A stretch of DNA of 64,000 nucleotides from Deinococcus humi (GTDB lineage Bacteria; Deinococcota; Deinococci; Deinococcales; Deinococcaceae). Below are positions 17,740-25,855 of the stretch, piece after piece. The stretch spans positions 1 to 64,000 of the forward strand of contig NZ_JACHFL010000011.1 of the NCBI RefSeq assembly GCF_014201875.1, in the 5' to 3' direction. Below the pieces are notes generated by a model that saw only the letters and a program-made list of their open reading frames with translations, did not search any database and was not told the origin of the DNA. The position numbers and the translations under genes are program-made. Every line of letters starts with the position of its first letter. The stretch's first letter is position 1.

Positions 17740-19155
17740 ATGATGATGATGCCTGCAACTGAAATTGTGTTTTCCAGTCGCCCACGCCTGCACATGCTGG
17801 CCGACGGTGGAATGCTGGTCTATCGGGGCAGCGGCGAACTGCACAGCGACATGACTCTGATCTACCGGCGTCTGACGCGTTTCATCAAGCCAGCCAGTGC
17901 CAAGCAGTATGTCCGGCACGCCCTGCATTTCGAGGATTACCTAATGTCTATCGGCCTGTGCTGGAACTCACCGCCACAGCCTTTGCGGCAGGCTGGCCGT
18001 CAGTATCTGGCAGCCCATGGAGCACGACTGACGGAGCGCTCTGACCACTGGAGGGCGGAGCCAGATCCAGACCAGGTTGGCCCACCCAATCTGCGCCTGG
18101 TCATTGAAAGTCTGCGGGCTGTGTACACAGCGGCGCGCCATCTTGGCCTGTACGAATATGAGGATGAGCCGTTCCGCCTGACCATTACGTCAGCGGAGTC
18201 CGGCGATGGTCTTCCAGCACCACTGCCGCCCAGTTGGAGTGGGTTGACCTTGCCTCGCCCTAAGCTCAGTAACCCTGACCGGTATTTCGTGTTCAAGGGC
18301 GGGTACTGGACCCCAAAATTCCTGATGGACGCCGCTGACCTGTACGAGCAGGTCAGGGCTGCATTTGCGGAGGCACCGCTCCGGGACCAAGTCATTGTCC
18401 GCTGCCTGTTCGAAGGCGGGCCGAGAATCAGTGAGATCTGTTCGCTGACGTTCCGCGGCTGGGATTACTCAGTGGGCGAAAAACGTCCTGCCTTTGGACC
18501 GAGCTTCAAGTTGCCGAGTAAGGGCAAGCATGGCAGCGCAATCAAGCCGGTCCACGTCGGATCTGAAACAGGAAGTCTGTTGCGCAGGTACTTTATGACG
18601 GAGCGACGCCTCCAGGATCCGTTGACGGAGGCATACGAGGCTTGGGCACGGGCGTTGGGCATTGAGGACTACACGCCAGAGCACTACCGTCTTTTTCTTA
18701 GTGCCAGTGGCCGCCCATCTGCTAGGGTTCCGGTCTTCCTGACAAGAGGTGGACGCGATTATACCGCCAATGCACACCGGAAAGGGGCCTGGCGTCCGCG
18801 CATGGCGACGGCAGGTCTTCAGGTCCGGCCACACCAGGCTAGGCATTGGTTTGTCTCAATGTACCTGCAGGCGGTTGAACTGCTGTTTGAGCGAGATGCT
18901 CCGCAGTACCGCAAGAACCGTGAGGCGCTGGGGCTGTATATGGGCTGGGCATACCCGGAGGACATGCTAGCCGTCTACGACCGAACGCTTGATGAACACC
19001 GGACATATGAACGGGTGATGGATATCACGACTCAACTGCAAGAACTCCTAACACAGAACATCTTTCCGTTGCTCCAACCACCTACTGTGCCGCCACCGAA
19101 AAGTGGAGAGATGACCCGGCGCCTGTTGGCTCTTCAAAAGGAGGGATCTTCTTGA
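17740..19155 (+). CDS. Tyrosine recombinase, Tn554 TnpA-like
   Basis: A 471-residue site-specific recombinase. Catalytic residues are visible: Arg229 in FEGGPRISE, His365 and Arg368 in RPHQARHW, Trp403 in the usual His/Trp site (MGWAYPEDML) and nucleophile Tyr413 in AVYDRT. The N-terminal 150 residues form the core-binding part. The start is a run of four ATGs; the first is drawn, and the true one cannot be chosen. The stop overlaps the next gene by four bases. Together with the two following genes this gives a tnpA–tnpB–tnpC order as in Tn554-type transposons, which move by concerted recombinase action and have no terminal inverted repeats. Confidence 0.8.
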   Translation: MMMMPATEIVFSSRPRLHMLADGGMLVYRGSGELHSDMTLIYRRLTRFIKPASAKQYVRHALHFEDYLMSIGLCWNSPPQPLRQAGRQYLAAHGARLTERSDHWRAEPDPDQVGPPNLRLVIESLRAVYTAARHLGLYEYEDEPFRLTITSAESGDGLPAPLPPSWSGLTLPRPKLSNPDRYFVFKGGYWTPKFLMDAADLYEQVRAAFAEAPLRDQVIVRCLFEGGPRISEICSLTFRGWDYSVGEKRPAFGPSFKLPSKGKHGSAIKPVHVGSETGSLLRRYFMTERRLQDPLTEAYEAWARALGIEDYTPEHYRLFLSASGRPSARVPVFLTRGGRDYTANAHRKGAWRPRMATAGLQVRPHQARHWFVSMYLQAVELLFERDAPQYRKNREALGLYMGWAYPEDMLAVYDRTLDEHRTYERVMDITTQLQELLTQNIFPLLQPPTVPPPKSGEMTRRLLALQKEGSS

Positions 19156-20825
19156 CTTTAAGAAGTCCGAACGACATTTGGCAAAATCTTATAGATAGAA
19201 ACCCTAATAAGCTAAGTCCAGGGTTTAAAATTTACCCAGGAGAATTTGTAAAATTCCTTAAATCTCCGGAGTTTAGCATTTCGAGCATAAAAACGGCAAC
19301 CAGAATTATATCTTCTAGCAGGGCACCAAATGAATTGGCTTTTCTATTCGTATGTTCACATTATTCATTGACGGCTACTTCTGACTATCCTTTATATTTA
19401 CGTTGGGGCGACCTTGAATCGGCAGCCTATATCCTAGAAGAAGCAATAAGAGCAGCGAAGGGGAAACAAAATCTCAACACTTTCTATCATGTTAAACTTA
19501 GCGTCATTCGGGCCAGAGATCCTAAGAGTAATCTTGACGGTTTAATGTATAATATCGAACGATTCCATCGTATTTTAGACTTTAGCAAAAAAATTTTTGA
19601 AGATCTTCCAAATCACGAAAAGATTTTCCTATCTGAATTCAAGATAGGCTATGAATCTAGCTGGGTAGCAGATTCAAGACGATTACCATCATTAGCTCAT
19701 GTTCGCAAAGACATCAGAGCTGATAAGACGCTGAAAAATTTAGAAAAAATTCTAACTGGAGCCCCTCCAATTCCCATTCCTGGTCCAGCTCTCACAAGAT
19801 TCCTTTGTGAAATGAGGCGAATGGATCAGGTTCCTTGGTATCCGCACTTAACTGCTTACACTTTCTGGGCCTTGAAGCAAGGACATAAAGAAAGTTATAT
19901 TGAAAACAATCTAGAACGAGTGCATGATTTTCTTTCTTATGAGTATTATTTTTTTGATAATGGGACTTATGGCATATATCCACCATATCCGTTTACTAAA
20001 GATCACCTAGATTCTATATATACAATAGCGGAATCTCTCAGGAAATATAGAGGCTTCAAAGATATTTTTCCCAATTTTGAAGAATTCTTTCCTAAAATTT
20101 CATTCGAAGAAATCGATTCTCAAGTACCAAGCGAGCTAATGCTCGAGCAACTTCCGCCTGTCAAGGAAGGATGGAAGATGCTCAGATCTCTAATACCAGA
20201 GCAAGATGATTCGAAAGAAGGAAAATTCATCACTAAAATTTTAGAATTAGTAAGAAAACCATCAAACCAAACTATTTATAGCCTTCATCTTGAATATGTC
20301 GCACTAAGCTTATTGATAAATCGTCATCATAGACCTAATTCTATCTATTCAATTATTTTGAGTATGATTGAAATCTTCAAGCTTATTGAGTTAAGGAGCG
20401 ATACAAATAAGCCACAAGTCCTTAATCCCGCACAAATCATCTCGCTTCTAGAAGATAGCACTTTCAACTCTTCGAAGCTGAGAATATTAGCAAGAGCTTA
20501 CCAATCAGCGGTGCAGTCGCAATCTCAGCTTCAGAATCGGTACCCGAAGGAAGTGAAAGAACTAGAGCACTATTTTATACCACTTCTTTCGCGTAGGCCC
20601 GTCTTCCAGACAGGTAGTGGTACGCATTCTGCCGAGATGAGGGCGAGACTCCGTGAGCAACGGGGACGGATCGCAGACAATTGGATTACGCTGCACCAAC
20701 TGGCCGACCTCCGGTACGCTGCCATACGGGCACTGACTCTTGCTTACCGAGAAGCAATTCTTGAACTGAACCCGAAAGTTGTCAATCAAGAGATACCACT
20801 TGACGTCTACATTCCTGGGTTGTAA
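19152..20825 (+). CDS. N-terminal part of a TnpB-like recombinase, split by a TAA
   Basis: A 557-residue protein starting at TTG 19152, overlapping the stop of the previous gene. No domain is recognised in the first 480 residues, which are Lys/Ile/Asn-rich and encoded by markedly AT-rich DNA; GC content and codon use rise sharply from about 20590. The reading frame after the TAA at 20823 stays open and passes directly into the next gene, which lies in the same frame. The two pieces are best explained as one approximately 1000-residue tyrosine recombinase interrupted by a single stop codon, comparable in role to TnpB of Tn554 but with a longer N-terminal region. Confidence 0.6.
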   Translation: MTLRSPNDIWQNLIDRNPNKLSPGFKIYPGEFVKFLKSPEFSISSIKTATRIISSSRAPNELAFLFVCSHYSLTATSDYPLYLRWGDLESAAYILEEAIRAAKGKQNLNTFYHVKLSVIRARDPKSNLDGLMYNIERFHRILDFSKKIFEDLPNHEKIFLSEFKIGYESSWVADSRRLPSLAHVRKDIRADKTLKNLEKILTGAPPIPIPGPALTRFLCEMRRMDQVPWYPHLTAYTFWALKQGHKESYIENNLERVHDFLSYEYYFFDNGTYGIYPPYPFTKDHLDSIYTIAESLRKYRGFKDIFPNFEEFFPKISFEEIDSQVPSELMLEQLPPVKEGWKMLRSLIPEQDDSKEGKFITKILELVRKPSNQTIYSLHLEYVALSLLINRHHRPNSIYSIILSMIEIFKLIELRSDTNKPQVLNPAQIISLLEDSTFNSSKLRILARAYQSAVQSQSQLQNRYPKEVKELEHYFIPLLSRRPVFQTGSGTHSAEMRARLREQRGRIADNWITLHQLADLRYAAIRALTLAYREAILELNPKVVNQEIPLDVYIPGL

Positions 20826-20867
20826 GAAACATGGCATTGCATCATTTGGACCAAACGGCTCTATCAT

Positions 20868-22163
20868 ATGCATACCACTGGAATTTGCAGCAGTTTCACA
20901 TATGATGATGAGCAGTTCTTCTGTGAATACCGTGGGGCAACATCACTCACTGGTGCAGCGCAAGGCATGTGGTGCGAGGATATTCTTAAGAGCCGACTAA
21001 TACCAGAAGGTGCAATGCTCTTCGAGCAGCAATGGGGCTATCCACTTCGAAGTTTTGCAGGATTGCAGCATGGTGTTCTAGGAAATGGTGCAACGCTGGG
21101 TACATACTTCCGTGAAAGAAACGCCGAGCTGGCGGCAAGGAAAAAGCCAGCAGGCTGTGTCTTCGCCATCAATCCTGTGTATAGCGCCGTGTTGTTTGCG
21201 ACTCTGTCAATCCGTATGAGCCGTTACGGGGGTGCCCGAGCGCACGAACAATTGCAACTCCGCCTCGATAGCGACTGCCTGGAAGTAAAGTTTCATCGCG
21301 GTTATGAGGTTGTTGTCATGAATTGCCTACCGAAAGGTCATAAAGGGACGTCAGGCAGACCCTCAGTTATTGTGCCGAAAATCATCACGGCAGAAGCGCT
21401 AAGGATTATTGAGGCAATTGGGCAACATCGGCAATACACAGGTGACATCGCCTCAAAAATCATGGCCCATGATGGTGTTATGCTTGGTCTTCCTGAAGGC
21501 AGATACATCTTTCAGATACGACAGAAGGCGCTATCCTCTCAAACACTCAATAAATGTCTGGCCTTCATTTATCATGGAACGCCCGTTTTGAGTAGTAGGG
21601 GAGAAGAGAGAGCAATTCTACCAAAAACCCATGATTTCCGTCATGGACTTGCTAATTTTGCCGCTATGAATGGGGTTCACGATAAGGATATCCAGATTCT
21701 TTTAAACCACAAAAACGTAGATATAACGAGGTACTACGCACGGCCAACCCGCACGCAAGAATTTAACACGATCGCCTCCATTGCTACTCAGGGACACTTG
21801 TGGATGCAGGACGATGCCAGAGCCCAGTCGAGCTCCGAATCTCAAGGGCCATCGTACGTCCTGGGCGGGCGCTGTACCTATCCTGGGGAGTGCCACCTTG
21901 CCCGGGGATGTGCAGGGTGTGCGCTCAAGCAACCAGACCACACCCGGCGATCCGAGACAGAGTTATACATTGAAACTCTGAAGCCTCAGCACGCCCAGGC
22001 AGTCAAGTCGGGCTGGAAGGAAGCTGGGCGGCTGGAAAGACATCTGGCTGACGCGGTAGCTGAAATAGAGCAGATGGACTTTCAACAATGGCTTGAGCAG
22101 ACAGAAGCAGAGCTTGACCAACAGGAAGCCAGGATCATGACAGCCCTGCGGGCAGGCGTCTGA
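20868..22163 (+). CDS. C-terminal catalytic part of a TnpB-like tyrosine recombinase
   Basis: A 431-residue recombinase domain. Visible motifs are an Arg in SRYGGARAHEQLQL, Lys near LPKGHKGTSG, HDFRH (His-x-x-Arg-His), LLNHKNVDITRYY with the His and nucleophile Tyr, and a Cys-rich tail (CTYPGECHLARGCAGC) of the kind seen in TnpB proteins. A helical end follows. The ATG at 20868 lacks a good ribosome site, and the frame is continuous with the preceding gene except for TAA 20823, so it may be translated only by readthrough or re-initiation. The stop overlaps the next start by one base. Confidence 0.7.
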   Translation: MHTTGICSSFTYDDEQFFCEYRGATSLTGAAQGMWCEDILKSRLIPEGAMLFEQQWGYPLRSFAGLQHGVLGNGATLGTYFRERNAELAARKKPAGCVFAINPVYSAVLFATLSIRMSRYGGARAHEQLQLRLDSDCLEVKFHRGYEVVVMNCLPKGHKGTSGRPSVIVPKIITAEALRIIEAIGQHRQYTGDIASKIMAHDGVMLGLPEGRYIFQIRQKALSSQTLNKCLAFIYHGTPVLSSRGEERAILPKTHDFRHGLANFAAMNGVHDKDIQILLNHKNVDITRYYARPTRTQEFNTIASIATQGHLWMQDDARAQSSSESQGPSYVLGGRCTYPGECHLARGCAGCALKQPDHTRRSETELYIETLKPQHAQAVKSGWKEAGRLERHLADAVAEIEQMDFQQWLEQTEAELDQQEARIMTALRAGV

Positions 22164-22627
22164 TGGGCACAGAGGCATTGGAAGAGTCCTGGAAACGACG
22201 TCGGGAGCGTTCAATCAATCTGGTGACAGATGCGTTGGCAAGCTTAGTGAAGCAAGGCAAGAAACCAAGTGTTCAGGCTATTCACCTGGAAACACGCCTT
22301 TTGGATCCTGGCGGAATCGGAATACATCCAACAACTTTTCGACGAAATCCAGAAGTTGCAGAGATAGTGAGCGCTGCATTGGGAAAACCATCCAAAGTAG
22401 AGCAGCATCTGGATTTCAGTTGCGTACTGATCTCAGATCTGCGGCCGCGCCGTCATACAAGGCAGGCCTTCCACCGCCTGCTATCGAAGTCAAAGCGTGA
22501 TCTCGCAATGCGGGTCTTTGTTCTGGAGGAGCATGTCCGGGAACTCCGTGCCCAGCTTGCAACGCGGGATCTGGAAGAGATAGAACGGCTCGAGCGTCAG
22601 CTGAGAGACTCGGGGAAGATCGGCTGA
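22163..22627 (+). CDS. TnpC-like accessory protein
   Basis: A 154-residue basic protein directly coupled to the recombinase (ATG shares a base with its stop). The N-terminal half has a helix-turn-helix-like stretch (KQGKKPSVQAIHLETRLLDP) with a HPTTFRRNPEV motif. The C-terminal 45 residues form a coiled coil (MRVFVLEEHVRELRAQLATR). Position and architecture match TnpC of Tn554-type elements, which sets the orientation or efficiency of transposition. Family assignment rests on context more than on sequence. Confidence 0.6.
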   Translation: MGTEALEESWKRRRERSINLVTDALASLVKQGKKPSVQAIHLETRLLDPGGIGIHPTTFRRNPEVAEIVSAALGKPSKVEQHLDFSCVLISDLRPRRHTRQAFHRLLSKSKRDLAMRVFVLEEHVRELRAQLATRDLEEIERLERQLRDSGKIG

Positions 22628-22632
22628 ATCCC

Positions 22633-22914
22633 TCAGTCTGGCACAGGCTGATCTGTTATGCCCAACAGAAAACGGACATCGACACCCAGCGCCTCAGCAA
22701 AAGCCCTGACTTCGTAGTCATAGACGGAACGTTGGTTGTTCTCGATTTTGATCAGCATGTGTTTGGTGATTGAATAACCGCTCACGGCCTTAATCCGCTG
22801 ACTGGTTGCTTCCAGAGTGAGGGGTGGATCATGCAACCGGCGGGCCAGTCGGAGACGTTCGGCAATGATATTTGACTGCTGTGTCAGGCGCCGGAGTGCA
22901 CTTGCCTGTCTCAT
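22633..22914 (-). CDS. XRE-family helix-turn-helix regulator
   Basis: A 93-residue Cro/CI-type regulator. Helices around AERLRLARRLHDPPLTLEAT and KHMLIKIENNQRSVYDYEVR give the recognition helix, and it ends in ALGVDVRFLLGITDQP, typical of XRE proteins. There is no ribosome site; TAAATT ends seven bases before the ATG, fitting a leaderless transcript. It is convergent with the TnpC-like gene and divergent from the gene at 22988. The second copy of the 17-bp repeat is in that divergent gap, so it may be its operator. Confidence 0.75.
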   Translation of the reverse strand: MRQASALRRLTQQSNIIAERLRLARRLHDPPLTLEATSQRIKAVSGYSITKHMLIKIENNQRSVYDYEVRAFAEALGVDVRFLLGITDQPVPD

Positions 22915-22967
22915 TGGGTTGAATTTAGCATTAATGCGCTAGGGCGAGAAAAAAACTGTATGCTGAA

Positions 22968-22984
22968 GGTGCTTAATAGGAACC
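22968..22984 (+). repeat. 17-bp direct repeat, copy 2
   Basis: GGTGCTTAATAGGAACC, same strand and one base different from copy 1 at 17716-17732. TAATAG within it ends nine bases before ATG 22988 and would serve as the -10 box of a leaderless transcript. The two copies enclose the recombinase operon and the XRE gene (about 5.27 kb). Confidence 0.6.
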
Positions 22985-22987
22985 TTT

Positions 22988-23578
22988 ATGCCAGATGTGC
23001 CTCGTCTTTCCGTAACAACCGGCCCGAGTATCAGGGACGCTTTGATCGACGATACGGACCATTTGTGGCTCTCGTTTGACGACGGGTTATGGTGTTGGGC
23101 AGATATAGCAGGTTTCGTTGAGCAGCACCTTAATCGGCTGGCCGTACCAGTGCGGCTGGATCCCAGTGACAGGTGGCTGGAATGGGTTCTTCAGCGCCCC
23201 GAAGGCCGAAAGTCAGTCCCCGGCATTGTGGTGAAGGTAGTGAGTCAGCAACCCTTAGGGTGGTATCGCCCGCTCTTGCTCCGTGGGAACGTAGAGGATG
23301 AGGGAGAGATCAGTACGCGTCAACTCGCACGTGCCCTGAATCTCGATTCGCTCGAACTCCGGCATGCGGCGCTGGCACATAGGGTTGAAGTGACATCGTT
23401 CGTAAGTCGTCTCAACGATCTATCGATGCTGATTGACCGCCGCACTCCGGCAGGGGCAGCGGCAATGCTGGGGGCACCTTGGGCGCTCCGGGGACGGCGG
23501 CCGAACATGCCGACACCATGGGACGCCGTTCGGCAGGGGCAGATCGGTCTGGTTGAGCAGTTGATCGCACCCTCCTGA
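22988..23578 (+). CDS. Probable MbcA/ParS/Xre-type antitoxin-like protein
   Basis: A 196-residue protein. Residues 1-100 are unrecognised (MPDVPRLSVTTGPSIRDALI). A short stretch (ISTRQLARALNLDSLELRHA) looks like a helix-turn-helix. The end (GAPWALRGRRPNMPTPWDAV followed by QGQIGLVEQL) resembles the toxin-binding domain of MbcA/ParS antitoxins, which carries a conserved tPwe-like turn. No RES-type toxin is adjacent. It starts directly after the second 17-bp repeat and just before the replication origin, so a role in plasmid maintenance is possible. The start is chosen for the leaderless promoter. Confidence 0.45.
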   Translation: MPDVPRLSVTTGPSIRDALIDDTDHLWLSFDDGLWCWADIAGFVEQHLNRLAVPVRLDPSDRWLEWVLQRPEGRKSVPGIVVKVVSQQPLGWYRPLLLRGNVEDEGEISTRQLARALNLDSLELRHAALAHRVEVTSFVSRLNDLSMLIDRRTPAGAAAMLGAPWALRGRRPNMPTPWDAVRQGQIGLVEQLIAPS

Positions 23579-23745
23579 ACGGGCCACCCCTTACTTACGC
23601 ACGATGCACAAGCAAATATCATGCCTCAGTGTGCGCTAGCACGCTGTTTTATGCGGGCGAGAAGCATGTTGCTTAAAAGGATATGTTTCGCGAACCGATG
23701 CCATAATTGTTCTTTTTTACGTGCAGGTCAACAGTTTGCTCTTTC

Positions 23746-23774
23746 CTTTGCTTATGCAGCTTGCATAAGCAAAG
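23746..23774. repeat. Perfect 13-bp inverted repeat
   Basis: CTTTGCTTATGCA (23746-23758) and TGCATAAGCAAAG (23762-23774) are perfect reverse complements separated by GCT. In an origin region this could be an operator, a partition centromere or a host-factor site. No U-run follows, so a terminator is less likely. Confidence 0.65.
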
Positions 23775-23890
23775 CTCAAAATCCTCGTCTAAGTCAGACA
23801 TTAGTCAACCGCCACAAAGGGTGACGCGTGGATGGGCAGCAGAAGACAGATTTGTACCTGACCGCCCTCGCCCTCAGAACCAAAAATAAG

Positions 23891-23943
23891 GTGATTCGCG
23901 TCATCTCTTCCGGCAATACGCCGGAAGAGATGACGCGAATCAC
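23891..23943. repeat. Perfect 24-bp inverted repeat with 5-base loop
   Basis: The arms 23891-23914 and 23920-23943 are exact reverse complements around AATAC; the inner ends read CTTCCGGC and GCCGGAAG. No U-run follows. Its length and perfection just upstream of the iterons suggest a cruciform or hairpin with a role in replication, resolution or copy control. Confidence 0.8.
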
Positions 23944-24035
23944 CAGCGCAAACGAATCGCATCACATCCTGGACCTCTCCCCCGATCTGACAGAAAGGGC
24001 AGTCGACGACCTCTATGCTCCTTTGACCGAAAAGC

Positions 24036-24364
24036 GGGATACTTTTGGGCCGTTCATATGTGGTTCTAGAGTTCCGTCCGCCGTCGGCCCTTCCAAAGTT
24101 GTGGGATACTTTTGGGCCGAAATCTAGAAACGTCGTGCCAGACAGTATTTCTCATTGGGATACTTTTGGGCCGTTGATGGGACACCTTTGGGCCGTTGTT
24201 TTGGGACACCTTTGGGCCATCTGAGGATTCTGCACGACCTGGAGCATGTTTGTCGCTCCTCCCCCTCCGTCAGATCAATCTGGGATACTTTTGGGCCGTT
24301 GAACCCAGAATTTGGGACACCTTTGGGCCGTTGAATCCAGAATTTGGGACACCTTTGGGCCGTT
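24036..24364 (+). repeat. Eight direct iterons of the plasmid origin
   Basis: A 19-bp unit GGGAYACYTTTGGGCCGTT occurs eight times on the plus strand, starting at 24036, 24103, 24157, 24179, 24203, 24282, 24314 and 24346. Copies 1, 2, 3 and 6 have GATACTTTT, copies 4, 5, 7 and 8 GACACCTTT. Copy 2 ends in GAA and copy 5 in AT. Close pairs are about 22-32 bp apart, near two or three helical turns. They are the likely RepA binding sites for initiation and copy control. Confidence 0.9.
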
Positions 24365-24449
24365 TCCGGCGTAAAATACCGTCTGAGACAGCAAACGCCC
24401 AGTTCTCTGTTGTTGTTTTCTTTTATTCTTAAACAGGAAAAACAACTAC

Positions 24450-25823
24450 ATGTACCGAAAAAAGCCCCCCCAACTCCTTCCACTCCTCACTGAGCGCAAT
24501 CTGGACCGTCTGGGATTCTTCAGCATCCAGACGCGGCTCTCTGCCGAGCCCACCTGGCACAGTCATTTTCAGGTGGGTGGCCGCACCGTAGAAGTCCATG
24601 GTGAGGGAACCCGGGGACGCCCACACGGGGCCGACACCGACATCATGCTCGGCCTCGAGCAACTCTTTGTTGCGCAAGGCAGTCCAGAGGACAACTGGAT
24701 CCACACGACGCCCAACGCTCTACGCGAAGCGGCCATGATGACTAAAAATGGCCGCGCTTTCCGGCGAATCCGTGAAGGACTTCTCCGCATCTGGGCCGCC
24801 GGGTTCATCGTTCGCGAGGGGTGGGTTGATCCGACGGGCCGCCCAGTCCGCTTCAACGCGGCGTTCAGGCTCTTTGAGGAACTTCGGTACTGGGACATGG
24901 AAACCAGTGACCTGCCAGAACTCCTGCCCGACGCCCGGCTGAGTGTGCGGCTCTCGAATCAGCTCGCGTCCAGTATCCGTGCTGGCTTTACCCACGCCTT
25001 GAGGCGTGAAGTGCTGACCCATCTGGAACAGCCCCATTCCCGCGCCCTCTATCGTCTGGCCGAGGCCCACCGCTATGCAGATGACGGCACCATGCTGCGC
25101 ACCCTGAGTGTGCCCTTGATGGACTGGCGAGAGGCGTGCGGCATCCGCGAGGAGCGGGCCAGCAAGGTGATGCGCGCCCTGGACACAGCCCATGAGGAAC
25201 TCGCGGCTGCGGGTTACCTCACAGATATTCAGGTGGTGGGTCGGGGCCAGAATCAGCGCCTGGACTACGTCTTCAGACAGGAGAATGAACCTGATCCTGC
25301 GCTGGTCCGTCTGCTACGCGAGTACCGTATTGGCGGTCCACGGGCGGTTCAGCTCGCCACGGAATTTCCGCAGCGCGTCGAGGCGGCCGTCAGGTATTAC
25401 GACCATGTCAAAGCTCAGGGCAAAATCATTCGAAATCCACCTGGCTTCATCGCTGACATCATTGCCGACTCCGAGAAGTACGAGTTGCCCAGCACTCTTC
25501 CTGATTCACACAATCCCGAGAAATCGCGGGAGGCCCAAAAAGTCCGCATTCTTCAAAGCGAGAACGAGGCCCATGAACAGTACGAGACCCGTCTGGCTGA
25601 GCAGCTGGCGCTCGCCCCTAAAGACCAGTGGAAGGAGGTGGGGGCCACCTTGCTGCTCCTCCTCAAAAAGCCCCTTTCTACTGATGAACTGAAGCTGCTG
25701 CAGGAGCGGTGCCGTTCTGGGGAAATGCAGGCCGCGCGTCTCGCCCACGAAGCGACGCGGGCGGCCGCAACGTTTGAAATGCAAGACTTCGTGGTCAAGC
25801 TCAAAGCCCAGCTCAAGACTTAG
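24450..25823 (+). CDS. repA: Plasmid replication initiator RepA
   Basis: A 457-residue initiator of the replication-initiator-protein-A type found on Deinococcus plasmids. The N-terminal half holds a winged-helix core (LTERNLDRLGFFSIQTRLSA near residues 13-32, then WIHTTPNALREAAMMTKNGR and RRIREGLLRIWAAGFIVREG). A second helical part (RALYRLAEAHRYADDGTMLR, then ASKVMRALDTAHEELAAAGY) completes a pair of winged-helix domains, as usual for iteron-binding initiators. The C-terminal 100 residues are coiled-coil-like. It starts 86 bases after the last iteron, with only a weak AGGA site before the ATG. No parA/parB pair is in the window. Confidence 0.85.
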   Translation: MYRKKPPQLLPLLTERNLDRLGFFSIQTRLSAEPTWHSHFQVGGRTVEVHGEGTRGRPHGADTDIMLGLEQLFVAQGSPEDNWIHTTPNALREAAMMTKNGRAFRRIREGLLRIWAAGFIVREGWVDPTGRPVRFNAAFRLFEELRYWDMETSDLPELLPDARLSVRLSNQLASSIRAGFTHALRREVLTHLEQPHSRALYRLAEAHRYADDGTMLRTLSVPLMDWREACGIREERASKVMRALDTAHEELAAAGYLTDIQVVGRGQNQRLDYVFRQENEPDPALVRLLREYRIGGPRAVQLATEFPQRVEAAVRYYDHVKAQGKIIRNPPGFIADIIADSEKYELPSTLPDSHNPEKSREAQKVRILQSENEAHEQYETRLAEQLALAPKDQWKEVGATLLLLLKKPLSTDELKLLQERCRSGEMQAARLAHEATRAAATFEMQDFVVKLKAQLKT

Positions 25824-25855
25824 GGCATGTGCTCATGGCACTCTGCAGGGAAAGA

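Larger units (their letters stand above)
23579..24449. other. Replication origin region
   Basis: This gap carries no convincing gene. It contains an AT-richer stretch (about 23620-23800), a 13-bp-arm inverted repeat (23746-23774), a 24-bp-arm inverted repeat (23891-23943) and eight direct iterons (24036-24364) directly before repA. A plus-strand frame at 23828-24127 overlaps the hairpin and iterons and is not taken as a gene. Confidence 0.75.

Noticed and set aside
23828..24127. Plus-strand open frame of 99 codons before repA
   Set aside because: It runs through the 24-bp inverted repeat and two iterons, so its sequence is dictated by those elements; there is no ribosome site and no family.
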